A DNA stretch of 64,000 nt from Branchiostoma floridae (Eukaryota > Chordata > Leptocardii > Amphioxiformes > Branchiostomatidae). The position numbers were made by a program, and so were the translations under genes. Positions within the stretch are counted from its first letter, which is position 1. Every line of letters begins with the position of its first letter. The notes under the pieces are model-generated. The model saw only the letters and a list, made by a program, of their open reading frames with translations, was not told the origin of the DNA and made no database searches. The stretch lies in assembly GCF_000003815.2 (NCBI RefSeq), contig NC_049979.1:17539117-17603116 (forward strand), written 5' to 3'. This document shows positions 1 through 11,761 of the stretch, piece after piece.

Positions 1-171
1 ATGTCTCAGGAACACAAGCCCGACTTGAAGGAGTACGCCGCCATGGGGTACTCAGGCTACAACTCCATGTCCCCGACAGGTGTGCCGAAAACGACCATGT
101 CCATGGACAGCATGGGGACGGACTATTACCAAGGGTATGTTCCCCAGCATTCCCAACCTTCGTCTCTATAA
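1..171 (+). CDS. FoxA: FoxA forkhead factor, C-terminal end (partial, last exon)
   Basis: The window opens inside the last coding exon of a FoxA (HNF3) forkhead transcription factor, a pioneer factor of endoderm, notochord and pharynx. The frame starting at base 1 is open for 56 codons and stops with TAA at 169-171. The piece carries the two conserved C-terminal FoxA patches: an EHKPDLKEY...YSGY block, like the DLKAYEQVMHYSGYGS block of vertebrate FOXA1/2, and near the end TDYYQGY, like TSYYQGVY. The forkhead domain lies outside the window to the left. The ATG at base 1 is probably an internal Met, not the start. The identification rests on these short but specific patches and is supported by linkage to Pax1/9 and Slc25a21. 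The gene points into the window, so its 3' UTR follows from 172. Confidence 0.87.
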   Translation: MSQEHKPDLKEYAAMGYSGYNSMSPTGVPKTTMSMDSMGTDYYQGYVPQHSQPSSL

Positions 172-3100
172 TACTGCCAACATTCCCTCCTGCGGTGACA
201 GAGACTGACAGTGACTCTACTTTAAGGCTCAGACAGCACTCCTCTACAGAACTGTTAAGAACTGTGAGATACACGTAGCTGTCTACTTTCGTGCGAGGAC
301 AATCGACCATTTCTTACGTCTTGTACTAGACTAGAAACAGACAGTGAGCTTCTGACAGATTTATTTACGTCCCTCTGCTTCTATGTACACTGGGATTCCT
401 TCTCACCACTCTCCGCACAACTGAAATGCAAATGCCGGTAAATATTTGTTGTTATTTATTGAAGTGCCTTCGACGGGTTAACCGGAGGTCACTCAAACAT
501 TGTGTACCGTTCTCGGAATTCACTTATTTTCCTTAACAGTGTAAGTTGTCTTTTCTTGTGTCGTCGCGATGTTCTTCGCGGCGTAAACATGTTCCGTTCT
601 ACTTGTGATCTCCCCTATGTATGGGCCGAGGCAAATGCTTTTTGAAGAGGCGCGGGGTGCTTTACAGGCCCCCAGAAATGGCGCCAAGTAATGGTAGACA
701 AGCGTAGTGTCGTTGTTTTGTAGTTGTGTATGATAGAATGATAGCACGCAGAATTTCCCTAAGCTGCAAACGATGTGCCAATGTCCTGAATGACCACTTA
801 TACACTAGCTAGATCCTAAAGCAGCTAAAGAATCGTAACATTCCTGTTGTCCAATGGTGATGATTATTGACGGTAGTCGAGTGAGAAATGTGACTCTAAT
901 CTTGATATGATGTTGTAATTTCCGAGCAAACAAATTAATTTATTTTTCATTCATGAGAACTTTGTCTTTGTATTATGTACATGTGCACGTTAACTATGGT
1001 AGACTATACAGTAGTCTTTATTTTGTACATTAACGTTAACACTTATGTCTGACGAGATGGGAATTTTCTACCCCAAAACACGTAACAGAAAGAAAATCCA
1101 TGACATGATGTGACTGAAAAGTAATGTTGTACAAAGTTCAGTGGAATCAAAAATACACCCAATCAACAACAATACTGTTCAGTGTGTTCGTCGTATATTT
1201 TACGTTAGCGGTTTGAGTTGTGTGTCCTAAGTTCATTTAGTGAGAGATGCTGAATTGCTGCCACACGTACTGGGCTCTTGTGTTTCTTAGATATCCCAAC
1301 CCCTAAGTAAATGTGCAAAGCCCTGCGTATATTTGTATCCTATGAGTGAGTGTTCCGTGTGTTGTGTCCACATGGGGTTTTTCACTGTGAGCACAGGAGT
1401 TGAGCCAAGTACGGGTCGTAAAGACACAGGCAAATTGCAAACAATATTCTATCGCCCTGTGCACACTTCTGTAGAGCTGAGAAAATATGCACTCAATGGT
1501 TAAGAATAACACGGTGGTGTACAGAGTGCCTTGCGACAACCAATTGAAACCAATCCCATATCCAATTTCTGTATCTTGTTACCGGCTTGTTCGGGTCCAG
1601 GTTGAATTGACTTTATTTTCTTCTTATAATCAACAAAGTAATACAATTGTTAACTCTTTACAACACAGAAATTTCAAGCCAGTTACAATACATTTGGTTC
1701 AAAACGTTTTGAGTCCTACAACTGATATGCACCACACGATAATTGTAACCTATAAGCTGAATATGAAAAAACAACGTCAATATAATCTCTGGCAAAATCT
1801 CTCCCTCTATGCTATTATTTACCTTTATGGCGGATACAGGTAACACATTTCTGACTGTCAGACATGCATGCATCCATGGTTTTCGTTTATTTTCTTTTTC
1901 AGGCTTGAGCCGCCATGTTGCATTGTTCGGTTTGTTAGCTGAGGGAAAATGAAACGGGCATGGCGCTGTGCAACAATACAGATTCGCACTAGAAAAACAA
2001 GAAATAATTTGATCACATCTAGATCTTGAATATTAATCTCTGTTGGATAAGACAAGTAGATCCACTTAGTTGTAGACCATACGTCACAGGTATATGATTT
2101 CCAGCAGGGCTTCATTAAATATTCTCGAACGAAATGGAGTGAAAGGGGATCCGTACAAATTGTTGTAAATGCGTGTCGACAAAAACACGGAGTTGGCTTA
2201 ACGGTAAATGGTACCTAGAGGCATGACTACATATCATGGCTTATTTAATTTGTTCACTGAGACCTGTCAAATGCGCCCTTGGCTTACCTGAAAACCATAC
2301 TTATATAGGAAAAAGGAGTTTGACGTATGTAAATGAAGTCAACTCAATTCTTAAATAGAGATTAATCGATAACTGCATCTTGTCCTTCGTAGACTGAAGT
2401 TGCATGAAATCATAGAAGTCACCACACACATACCGTGCGTTGCTCAACAAAGACATAAAATATTCGCCCAAGTCTTTGTGTCTTATAGAGAACGTGTTCT
2501 ACCACAGACAACCCTTCCAGCTGTGTCTACAACTGTGTTAGACTTACGAACAGAGTAGTGCTACATTTCCTGGTAAAATGGTTTGCCTCCTGAAAGTTAG
2601 TCGGTGCAGTAAAGTTGTCGTGTATCCATCACGTGCACTGAGCAGCAGCAATCATCCTAATCTCTCCTGGCGTCTCCTGTATCCTGACGTTCAGCCCCAC
2701 AATCCTTACTGCATTACGGCTGAAGCACGGCCCGCTAGGGAAGGACGCTTAAGCCCGCGTGAGCGACAACTTTACCCCCTCTCGCTCTTCCCAAAGTACC
2801 CCCTAATCGCCGATAATTCGCGCACAACCTCCCCCACTCCATCGCCATGAGGCAGGCGTTGTGATTTACGACTAGCGCGAAAAAATCCCCGAGCTGCATT
2901 ATCAGCTTTACCTAGACACTAATGTGCGCCACGTTAACCCGGCAACGCAGCCAAACTAGGAAATCCCTTTCTTAGTTACCCCCACGTACGACGACGTGCC
3001 CTTTCTACCTGCCACCGTGCTGTCGTGGTTGAAATTTTAATCTTTCCTAAAATCGCACGGGTTTTCCTTCAAAATCCACCTCTCCATCAGCAAAAGTAGG

Positions 3101-5274
3101 GAGATAGAGTAAAAGCCGACGGTGACTACCTCGTTTTTCCCGGTACGTGTAGAACATGAAGTATTGTGCCTGCAGCAGAAGTGCTTGTTTGGTGGGAATT
3201 TCTACCCCAGTGCCTCTCCACTCTTAAGGGCTGTAAAGATGTGTGTTCAGCTCGCCGGCGGGCGGGCAGAGAGGCGTGCCTGTTTACGACTTGTCCAAGA
3301 CGCAAGTCAAGATACTGCTGCTTAAACACTTCTTCTCCTCTCCTTCTTATCGATGCTTTTTTTCCTGCTCACCACACGCTACTTGTATAGTTTGGAGAGA
3401 GTGCGTCTGTGTGGACAAGGGCCTGCCTTACCGACATTGTCAGTCCGTTTTCTTTATTAAAAGACACTGTGTAGCTCTATTCGCGTATACGTACAAGATG
3501 CCTATAACAAAAGTACTTTTCGAAGTGACTCATAAGTTGATGTAACGAATTAACATTGCAGACATTCAATATCCATTTGCTGTACATAAAGTACTGGCTA
3601 ACTGTGTAGTGAAATGTGTCAAACACATCATTGTAGTGTCGATAGATAACTTCTAAAATATCTCTAATACCAGAACTGTAGAGCATTAAAACAGGAACGT
3701 CATAGAACCGGCAGGGCACAATACAGTTGGGACGTGTGGTCGCCATGGAAACACAAAACGAGCGAAATTTTCGCTAATAGGTGTTATTTAAATTGGCATT
3801 CTTCAAAATTCAATGATGGCGAAACGTGAGCCTGTCCTTGCCTATTAGTCTGTGTTTGACGGGAGTTGTGAAAGCGGGAGCAGTCAGCTGGCTGGCCAGG
3901 ACAGGACACACTCCTGAACCTGAGCAAACCGACAGAGGACGGGGAACCGGCGGCTCGTTAATTGGCAGGAAATAAATACAGCGCTAACGAATCTGTACAC
4001 ATCTGCCATTCCTTCCAAATGTGTTTGGTGAGAAAACCGATTTAAACTAGACCGAATTAGTGGTCTCTAATGATGTCAGATGGAGAGATAAAAATTCAAC
4101 ATGTCAGGATCAGGTAAAGTCTATTAACATTGGAAATGTTCCTGGATTGCCTATACAATATCATCATTCTACATTAGATTCTTCACAATCTCTAGTCTTT
4201 TGCCGCGCATGGAGGAAATCATATCTGTCACGACAGAGAACATGGTCAGCTGATCCACATTTCTACTACAAAGTAATCCGAGAGATGAGTGTACGAATTT
4301 GACATGAATTTTCCCCAAATACCTTCCGATATCAATAGAAACGTCATTTATCAAAAATATACCTTATTACATCCGGAGTGAGTCTATAATCTTACGTCTG
4401 TAACTTTTCTTAGTGAGTTCGGATCTGACGCAGACCCTTCCCCACCCCGGACAATTTACTCAGCTATTCCTGTCTTCAGATTGTGAGTCTTTGAAGGACC
4501 AAACGGTGTTGTTGAATATGTACGTGTCCCACGACAAGGGTCAAAGGTCTGTTCTAATACGTAGAGTACCATTCATGGTGTAACTCCGGTGTTGTATCGT
4601 TCCCCCACAAGAGTGGAATGGCTCCATCCAGACTAAGATAGAATTTATTTGCAACCAAATATGCTTTTCGCAGTGACGTACGTCTTAGTTTCTTGTGATT
4701 ATATAACATTGTTCACAGTTTTTCTGATATTTTCCCCCGATAATCAATTCTGTCTTGTGTTTGTTCCACCTGTGATCCTTCTATTAATGGTATTATCATT
4801 AAAAACGAAGAAACCACAATTTGTACCCTGCATTACTAGTTGTCTTTCCATTTTCCTTCCCAGTCTCTTTCCACCTCTCGTTAAACACTCACTACAGCTC
4901 CCGCTATCGACACCTGGATGTAACATGGATCCGGGTAGCTGGGGTTGTTTTTTATACCAACCTTCTCCCCAGTTATCTCATCCACTTACTTCATCGCCTT
5001 CGTAATAAAACGTACGTAAAAGATGTCTTGTGTAATGCCGAGAAGTAGCTGTCACTCAAGTCCTGCTCTGGGGGCAATCATTAACTCGAAGACACACAAC
5101 TTTATCATCCACATCTATCAATGACAACACATCAAAGTGACATTTTTATCAGTACCCAGTGGAAAATACCTGCTCTCTACTCCGAAAAACCCCGTGGGAA
5201 ATAATTAGTAGGAAAAGCACTGTAGCTAAAGGAAAGGGTGAGAACGACTGAACAATAAAATATCGAAGGAATAA

Positions 5275-5505
5275 AAGAGTGAGTGATTGAGTAAGTGATT
5301 GAGTGATTGAGTGAATGAGTGAGTGAGTGAGCGAAAGTGAGTGAGCCAGAATGAGTAAGTGAGTGTGTGAGTGTATGAGTGAGTGAGTGAGTGAGTGAGT
5401 GAGTGTGTGTGTGTGTGAGTGAGTGAGTGAGTAGGTGAGTGGGTGAGCAAGTGAGTGATCGAGCGATCGATCGAGCGAATGAGTGAATGATCGAGCGAGT
5501 GAGGA
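5275..5505. repeat. Imperfect (GAGT)n microsatellite
   Basis: A run of about 230 bases is built from GAGT/GAGTGA units with interruptions (gtgt, gagcga, gatcgagcg). Units decay toward both ends. Apparent Ser/Leu/Thr/His-rich reading frames on the minus strand are by-products of the repeat. Confidence 0.9.
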
Positions 5506-5937
5506 GAGGAATGAACGGACAAAAATACCTTCTACTTAACTTGAACTTGAAGAAAAAATGCCCAAGCTGGAACACTAAACAAAGAAAAATGATAAATTAG
5601 ACTACGCTTCTCTCTGCAGACCCAAGTCCTGGGACAACAAGGAAAACAACGGGTTTTGAGGATGTGATTTTTGTCACCGAAAAGGCGACATAACGATTAT
5701 CTTTCCGTTTTTGTTTCAACATTCTTGCGAGTCATTCTTGCAAGTGACAATGTAGAGTTTCTGTTTCAGTGAGAGACGATAAACAAGGCACGCGAAAAAT
5801 TTACTAGAAGTAGGGTCTATGGTGTAGTAGAGTAGTAAAGACGGTGCTCTGCAATGTTTCAGATTATCGATATACGGCGCTTCAGCACGGTAAGAGGAGG
5901 GTAAGGTACGACTGTGCCTCTACCAGGCTTCGTAGAT

Positions 5938-6098
5938 CGGTGGTAGAAATTGGACAAATAGAGTCATGACGTTGATACGTACAGTAGGGGAGTCGGCCGG
6001 CCAGAACAATTATTTCCTCACTACGTAGGTCGCAAGCTGTTCCCTGGCCTGCTGTACTCCTCTGACCGGCTTACTCCTCTATTTGTTCCATTTCTATG
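5938..6098. repeat. Imperfect inverted repeat, possible MITE remnant
   Basis: The left arm, near 5940-5962 (gtagaaattggacaaatag), matches the reverse complement of the right arm near 6077-6098 (ctctatttgttccatttcta) at about 19 of 21 positions. Inside, gtactcctctgaccgg-type sequence partly mirrors the left flank. No clear target-site duplication is seen. The size and structure fit a short non-autonomous DNA element. Confidence 0.4.
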
Positions 6099-7987
6099 GT
6101 TTTCCCAGCGACCTAAAATAATGGAGTCTGATAGAGACTAGTGCTGAATAAGTTTTATATAGTTTTGCCGTCTAAATCGATATGTATTTATGGGTGGGGA
6201 ATAGATTTATTGTTGATTCGTCGGGATGTGGGTTTCGACAACCGTAAGATGTACGGGAAAATGTGTCCATGTAAAAGAGCGATTGGTAAGTCCCTTTACT
6301 ACAAGCGTCTGTCTTATATCAGTTAGGGAGAAACTCCCGCAACAGGACGGGTAACGGCACGCAGTTAGGCATCCAGCAAGGAGAGACGTCAGTGTTCGCG
6401 ATCGAACCTAGAAAATAAAGATCTTATCAACTTACTTTTTAATTGTCGCTGTCCGGAGAGCGTTTTATGCTAAATCAGAGTGAGAGTTGCTAGAGCCGTG
6501 AGTAAATACTATTGTCTGTGTATATATTGCTCGGTTGATCCATTGCTAAGTTGTCGACAGTGCGGGCAGGATCAGCACCGCATGCTAAGAGCGACTCCTG
6601 TCGGTATAATGTGGTATTGTACTTACTTACCTAACCGCCTGTTTGTGTATGATGACATTATTTCCATGAGATCACAACACTGGAAAGAGCGCCTTCATAA
6701 ACGTCCACCGAGGCAGCATGGTTTTCATTTATTCAATGACAAGATAAACAGATAAATTAAGTGAATACATAGGTTCAATAACAACTATCCGTTCTATTCC
6801 CACTCGCAAATCTACCTTACCTTGGCATTATCATCACTTTAGTGACCTTAATGATCCCTTCTGATGTTATTGTATACCTGCCCTTTTTGCTATGTCCGCA
6901 TAAGCTCCTTAGTTACCCAAAACCAAAGCATTGAAAAGGCTATAACAATAACCTTACAGTCAAATAACTGTCAAAAGATTTTATTGAAAGAGAAGTGTTT
7001 TTCTTAAGTACGTAATACCCCTCTCTGTCTGCGATCATATCATTGCATCCCGCCGAACAGACGTTTTCATATAACAGCAATAGTTTTTATATAACAACAA
7101 AACCACGTCAAGAAATTGAATACGTCTGACACACTTCCTCGTTTGTTGAGAAAACCTATGTCAGTGACACAACGAACAGTGTTGACCGTCAGGTCACTTC
7201 TCTTCTAAGATCAGCACCCGGTGCGGTCGGTATTAGTACTTGTCAATAATAATTATAAGAGATATACATTGTAGTGAAGACATCACGTGGTGTGGTCTGA
7301 AACGTAACGCGAACAGTATAGTTTGAGTAGCAACTTTACTGGGTCGATGAAAACATACCGAGTGGACTAAAGGGGGAACTCCCTGGACCGCCTGAGTTTG
7401 CGGTGTCGCTGCATTCCAAATCAAATTTGTGCGACGCTTGACTACCGGAAATGTCACACAAGACTGACAAGAACGACTAAAATGACTACAAACAATCATC
7501 GCGTAAACGCTATTCTTTTTTATCGATGAACTTGGTTGACTGCTCTGTCAAATCGCTGGCCGCAGTGGCGCCCTCAATTGCACCGCAGTTTCAGTGAGAT
7601 ACCCCTTAAATCTGAAACCAGGTGCAAAAGTTGTCCTTAATGTGTTGTATACGATTAGAAGGTGATTGTTTAATTTCTATTCAAAACAACATTGTACAGG
7701 ACAGCACCATGGAGGTCGGGTTGGACTGAAGTAATCTCCAAGCAGATGTTGGGAAGAATACTTTTTTTTGCTGACTGGTTACAGAAAAAGCTACAGAAGT
7801 ATAGCAATTTTCTTGTTGTACATAGACTGATTTTGTTTTTATCTCTGATGACCACAGCTACACAATTTGTTGAGAATAACTGCAGTTGTCTATTCCACAG
7901 GCTTCAATTAGACACTGAATCTCTTCATCTTCTTTAAGACATGAAGAGATTAAGGGTTTACCCCCTAAAAATTGCAACAAGTATTAC

Positions 7988-8024
7988 TCTTAATGCTGTA
8001 AAGCAGCGAGCTACAGCATTAAGA
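7988..8024. repeat. 13-bp perfect inverted repeat (hairpin)
   Basis: The arms 7988-8000 (tcttaatgctgta) and 8012-8024 (tacagcattaaga) are exact reverse complements around an 11-base loop. No function can be assigned. Confidence 0.55.
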
Positions 8025-9555
8025 CTACTTTGCCGCCATAAATAGACCATACACATAAGTCTGCTTAAATCACGAGCTTTTTTCTCTACATATCCCTGGT
8101 ACCATATTAGGAAGGTTATCTCTTCCCTCGATAACATTGAGAATGCGATCACGTTGTCAGGCTGACTATCGCTGGTACAGCTCTGTGAGATTCTCTCCCA
8201 GGATACATCTATTCACTTCCTACCCTGAATAGGAGATTAGGAAGGCTAATGGACCTATTGTCCTGCCACAGATAATGGCGCCAAATTAGCCTGCCGCCAC
8301 CTGATGGCAGCGGTGCAGACCGTCCGTACGTTCCGCCGTGCAGGCTGATTTGTGAAATGCATCCAAGTAATGGGAGACTAACTTAAATCACAGGTTGAAC
8401 TCTCATAAAAGCATCATTGAGACTGACGCGTATGCATGACATATGTTAGTAGACATACGTACGCTGCACGTATGTATGGCATGGAAGACAATCAAATGTT
8501 AAGTATACAAAATAAAACGTAATCCCCCTGTCGTCGTCTCAATGATAATCAATAGGTACCTTGAAAGAAAAAGAAAGTGAACAAAACACTTTTCACTAGT
8601 CCTGGTAATAAACGTTCCTACCTGACATGGAACATTGGGTGTCGTCATTACTGAAATGAGGAGTGGGGCCCTTTATCTTTTTCTTAACGAACACAGTGTA
8701 ATCTATCGATGTATTGTCTTCAAGGAAGGATGAAAGTAACAACAATTAACAGTATAAAACAGCCAACATTCCTTCTCAAGATGGATTGTATTACGGAATA
8801 CATAATTCAAATACATAATGAATAGTAATGATATCAGAAAACGTCTTAGAGTGAAGAAACATTATTGCACTGCACAAATAGTTTCAACACGCCATTATAT
8901 ATAATGTAAAATGAGAGTCTCTGTGTTCCAGTCCAGTGATCTAGGCTTGAGCAGCCAGTTCTAATGTACAGTTTTATCTTGTCAGAAGTGTCGTACAAAC
9001 ATGTTTCACTGTGTCTTCTGACAGAAACGCTCAGGTGGAAAATAGATCGAACATTTACGTGAGTGATCCTTTTAACTGCCCACATACACCACCTGTCGCC
9101 TGGATACCACGACAGTTATATGTATCTGTATTGATATCATCTGAACTGTATTCATCACTGCCAATCAATCTTATACATCATTATCTGGTAAGATAATTAG
9201 GTGATAGTCACGTTTCTTCACACGTGGGATCGACCAACGCGACGCTGCACTGAAATATTTCCAGTGAGCCTATACGCTCAATGATATCTAAAATGACGAA
9301 AGGAAAGACAATGATAATGTATATGCAACGTCACTGTTTAATACAGTAACCCTACGTCTTCGAACAAAAATTGCAGCCGAATAGATCCGGGTACAGTACA
9401 TGACAGACAACAGTGACTGGCCAGTATAAAGAGGCAAAATCTTCCTTGGAGGATCAAATCTATATTGCAGAAATACTGATAAAGTTCCGCTGTTGCGTTC
9501 ATACATAGCCTTGACTGAGAGTTCCAGACTCCCCTTCTAGAATTTCTTAAAACAA

Positions 9556-10389
9556 TTACTTCATCTGAGCGGACTGCTTCATCAGTAACAGGTCGTCTGA
9601 CTGTGCTCTGCGGAGACCTTCCAGCCAGGAGGTGCACTTCATGTCCAGCTCCGGGGAGCTCATTCTGGAGTCCGTCTCCTCACTCGCCGACGCGACCTCC
9701 GAGTCGACACTCTTACATCTAGTTGTAGTGTCCTCTCCGTTCCTTTGGAACGTTTTCCAGTTTGTACCATGCCCCAGTGGCGGCAGGATCACTCCGTGGT
9801 TTGTGCTTTCTGAATGCGGTGCATACAACCTGTTAGCATTATTGTCACTGTTATTCCTATCTTTTTTCGCTTTCTTGTTTACAGGGGGTGACTTTATACT
9901 GTCCATGTGATTCACTTGTGCGGTGTTTACCGTAAGCTGGGGTAGTTTTGTCTGCTTGCCATGCTTAAAATCGCAAGGGACTTCAGACACACCCCTACCT
10001 TCTTTTGAGTCCATGTTCATGATTTCCGGGAACATTCTATTTGGTGAATCCACATCCGGCCAACTGTGCCAGCTGTTTATCTTCTTTCTCCGACGAGGAC
10101 TTCGACTCTTCTTCCTGACTTGCTTGGCAGTCGGTTTTGTGTTGTCTGAATCTTCCTGTGTTTCCACCTCCGAGCTCTTCCCACCGTTGATAAAGTCGGA
10201 ATCTTTCCTGGTTATCCCTGGCAGCCTGGCGGTCGGTCGTGAATGAGAGTCTGTAGCCACTGGTGAACCCGACGGCGCTCCAGGCGACGATATAGATTCT
10301 GGGTTAAGGTTTTGACGTTTGTGTGGCGGTGACGATGGCAGACTTTTCTGTCCGTTCATCTGGATGGCAGGTAAGAATCCGTGCGACAT
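9556..10389 (-). CDS. Unrecognised basic Ser/Pro-rich protein, probably nuclear
   Basis: An open frame of 277 codons runs from an ATG at 10389 to TAA at 9556-9558. A GTG three codons upstream (10398) and an in-frame TAG five codons before that bound it, so it is either a single-exon CDS or a large 3' exon entered by splicing. Composition looks like real coding sequence of a disordered protein: Ser, Pro, Lys and Asn are common. Residues 91-103 are a strong basic cluster (VRKKSRSPRRRKK), residues 171-177 a second one, both like nuclear localisation signals. A small LPPLGHGTNW patch lies at 202-211 and a hydrophobic/amphipathic C-terminus (SWLEGLRRAQSDDLLLMK) at 254-271. No known domain was recognised. 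A faint likeness to two short CCDC198 motifs was considered and is not reliable. The gene sits between FoxA and Egln, tail-to-tail with FoxA. Confidence 0.6.
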   Translation of the reverse strand: MSHGFLPAIQMNGQKSLPSSPPHKRQNLNPESISSPGAPSGSPVATDSHSRPTARLPGITRKDSDFINGGKSSEVETQEDSDNTKPTAKQVRKKSRSPRRRKKINSWHSWPDVDSPNRMFPEIMNMDSKEGRGVSEVPCDFKHGKQTKLPQLTVNTAQVNHMDSIKSPPVNKKAKKDRNNSDNNANRLYAPHSESTNHGVILPPLGHGTNWKTFQRNGEDTTTRCKSVDSEVASASEETDSRMSSPELDMKCTSWLEGLRRAQSDDLLLMKQSAQMK

Positions 10390-11560
10390 ACTGGACACCT
10401 CAGGTCCTCTCTAGGCCCGTGTGTGTGTGAGGGACAGCTGGTGATGAAGTCGCTGTCCAGGCCCGGCTAGGGGCGAACCTGTAGCTCGAGCAACGGAGTC
10501 TTCACTGCCTTCCCCTCAACCGCTACAAGCCTGCGGGCAAGAAGACAGATGATGAGATCAAACTGATAGGGACAGTTCAACCTGCCAACATATAGCGTAC
10601 GTAAGGAGACACCAAGGTAACCACGGTGGCGTCAGGTCCTGTCTCCTGGAGGCTAACACTGACTGGAGACTATTTCCTAATACTCCGACTGATTGAAAAG
10701 CCCATATACCCGATCAATGGTTATCCTACAAACCCTCTAAGAGTGAGACTGTTATCCACGCCTCCCAAGTGGGGTTAATTCATTTATCGCAGGGATCTTT
10801 TAAGTATCAATTCGAAAATTCAGCATCAAGTGAAACACCTGTACGTGGGGGATGAAAGTGTCAACTCTGATATGATTACCAGAGTGTCATAGCAAAATCT
10901 TTCCGGACGACAAACCATACGTCTCGTTTGGCACTTTGAATGCTAAATGTCATAAAATATAGGATATGGCAGATATGCAAATTACTTTTGCGTGAGCGCT
11001 AATGAAACCTGGCTCCGCGTTCAAAAAGTAGGTCACTAGTTCATTTAGCAAGGGACCGTTCGGTAAGAATGATTTACGCTTCATCAACAACAAATCGTAG
11101 GTCGACAGAATACATTTTGCTGAACGTAAATCGTCTAGATCGAGACCATTGGGGCTTTTCACTTTGATTTTCGTTGATAACTGATCAAGTTCTGAATCAC
11201 TTTAATGATTATCACTTGTGTATTTCCGTTTAGCGAAAAACGCCGACGTAGTAAACGATCCCCTTCAATGAACGCAGACGTATCAATGCTTTGACATGAA
11301 CTTTGAATGGTACGCAAATTGAATTTCCCGTCAATTGTTAACTCATAATATGCCTCAATTACGCGGACTACGAGGAGTCAGGTGTCAGATGTCGTTGCTA
11401 GGGGCAACCTGTAGTTTCCATGGAGACAATATCCCTGCTCATTGCTCTATCGTCCACACCAGGACTGGGATAGACACCGACAAGAAATATATGTACGAAA
11501 CTACAATCATCCTCTCGCCTAGCTTCAAAACTTGCAGGCTCTCAGGGCTTGGCCTTGGGG

Positions 11561-11761
11561 GCTTATAATACACTTTTGCTGGCCACGTCTTTTTGTACTG
11601 GGTCGCTTGTGCTGCCTGTTGTCTTTTCTTTTTTTCATTTTTTGCTCACAATGCACATTTTTCTGAAGACTCTTTTATGTACTGGGTCGTTTGTGGCACA
11701 AGAAATAAAAGACAAGCGACCCAGTTTAAAAAGACATGGCCGGCAAAAGTGTATTATAAGC
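11561..11761. mobile_element. MITE-like element with 50-bp terminal inverted repeats
   Basis: The arms 11561-11610 (starts gcttataatacacttttgct) and 11712-11761 are inverted copies with about 4 mismatches in 50. The centre is T-rich and repeats the arm motif tgtactgggtcgtttgtg once more at about 11680. There is no coding capacity, and no target-site duplication could be recognised, so the superfamily is not assigned. Confidence 0.75.

Larger units (their letters stand above)
172..9555. other. FoxA 3' UTR and non-coding interval
   Basis: No convincing coding exon is seen on either strand. The left part must contain the FoxA 3' UTR. No AATAAA was seen in the first 2 kb; an ATTAAA near 2114 is the nearest weak candidate, so the UTR end is unknown. 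The rest holds a GAGT microsatellite (5275-5505), an imperfect inverted repeat near 5940-6098, a small hairpin at 7988-8024 and a 22-base repeat shared with 13818. Being next to FoxA, this is a natural place for its 3' enhancers, but no specific element can be proved by reading. Confidence 0.5.

Noticed and set aside
5177-5575. 132- and 98-codon minus-strand frames rich in Ser, Leu, Thr and His
   Set aside because: Produced by the GAGT repeat, not a gene.
9556-10398. Identity of the orphan gene as Mipol1 or CCDC198
   Set aside because: Mipol1 is a long coiled-coil protein and nothing here resembles it. Likeness to CCDC198 is limited to LPPL...W and a C-terminal SWL/TWL patch.
10950-11162. 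70-codon minus-strand frame with YDLLLMKRKSF
   Set aside because: A short DLLLMK likeness to the end of the neighbouring 277-codon protein was noted, but it is too short and the rest does not align.
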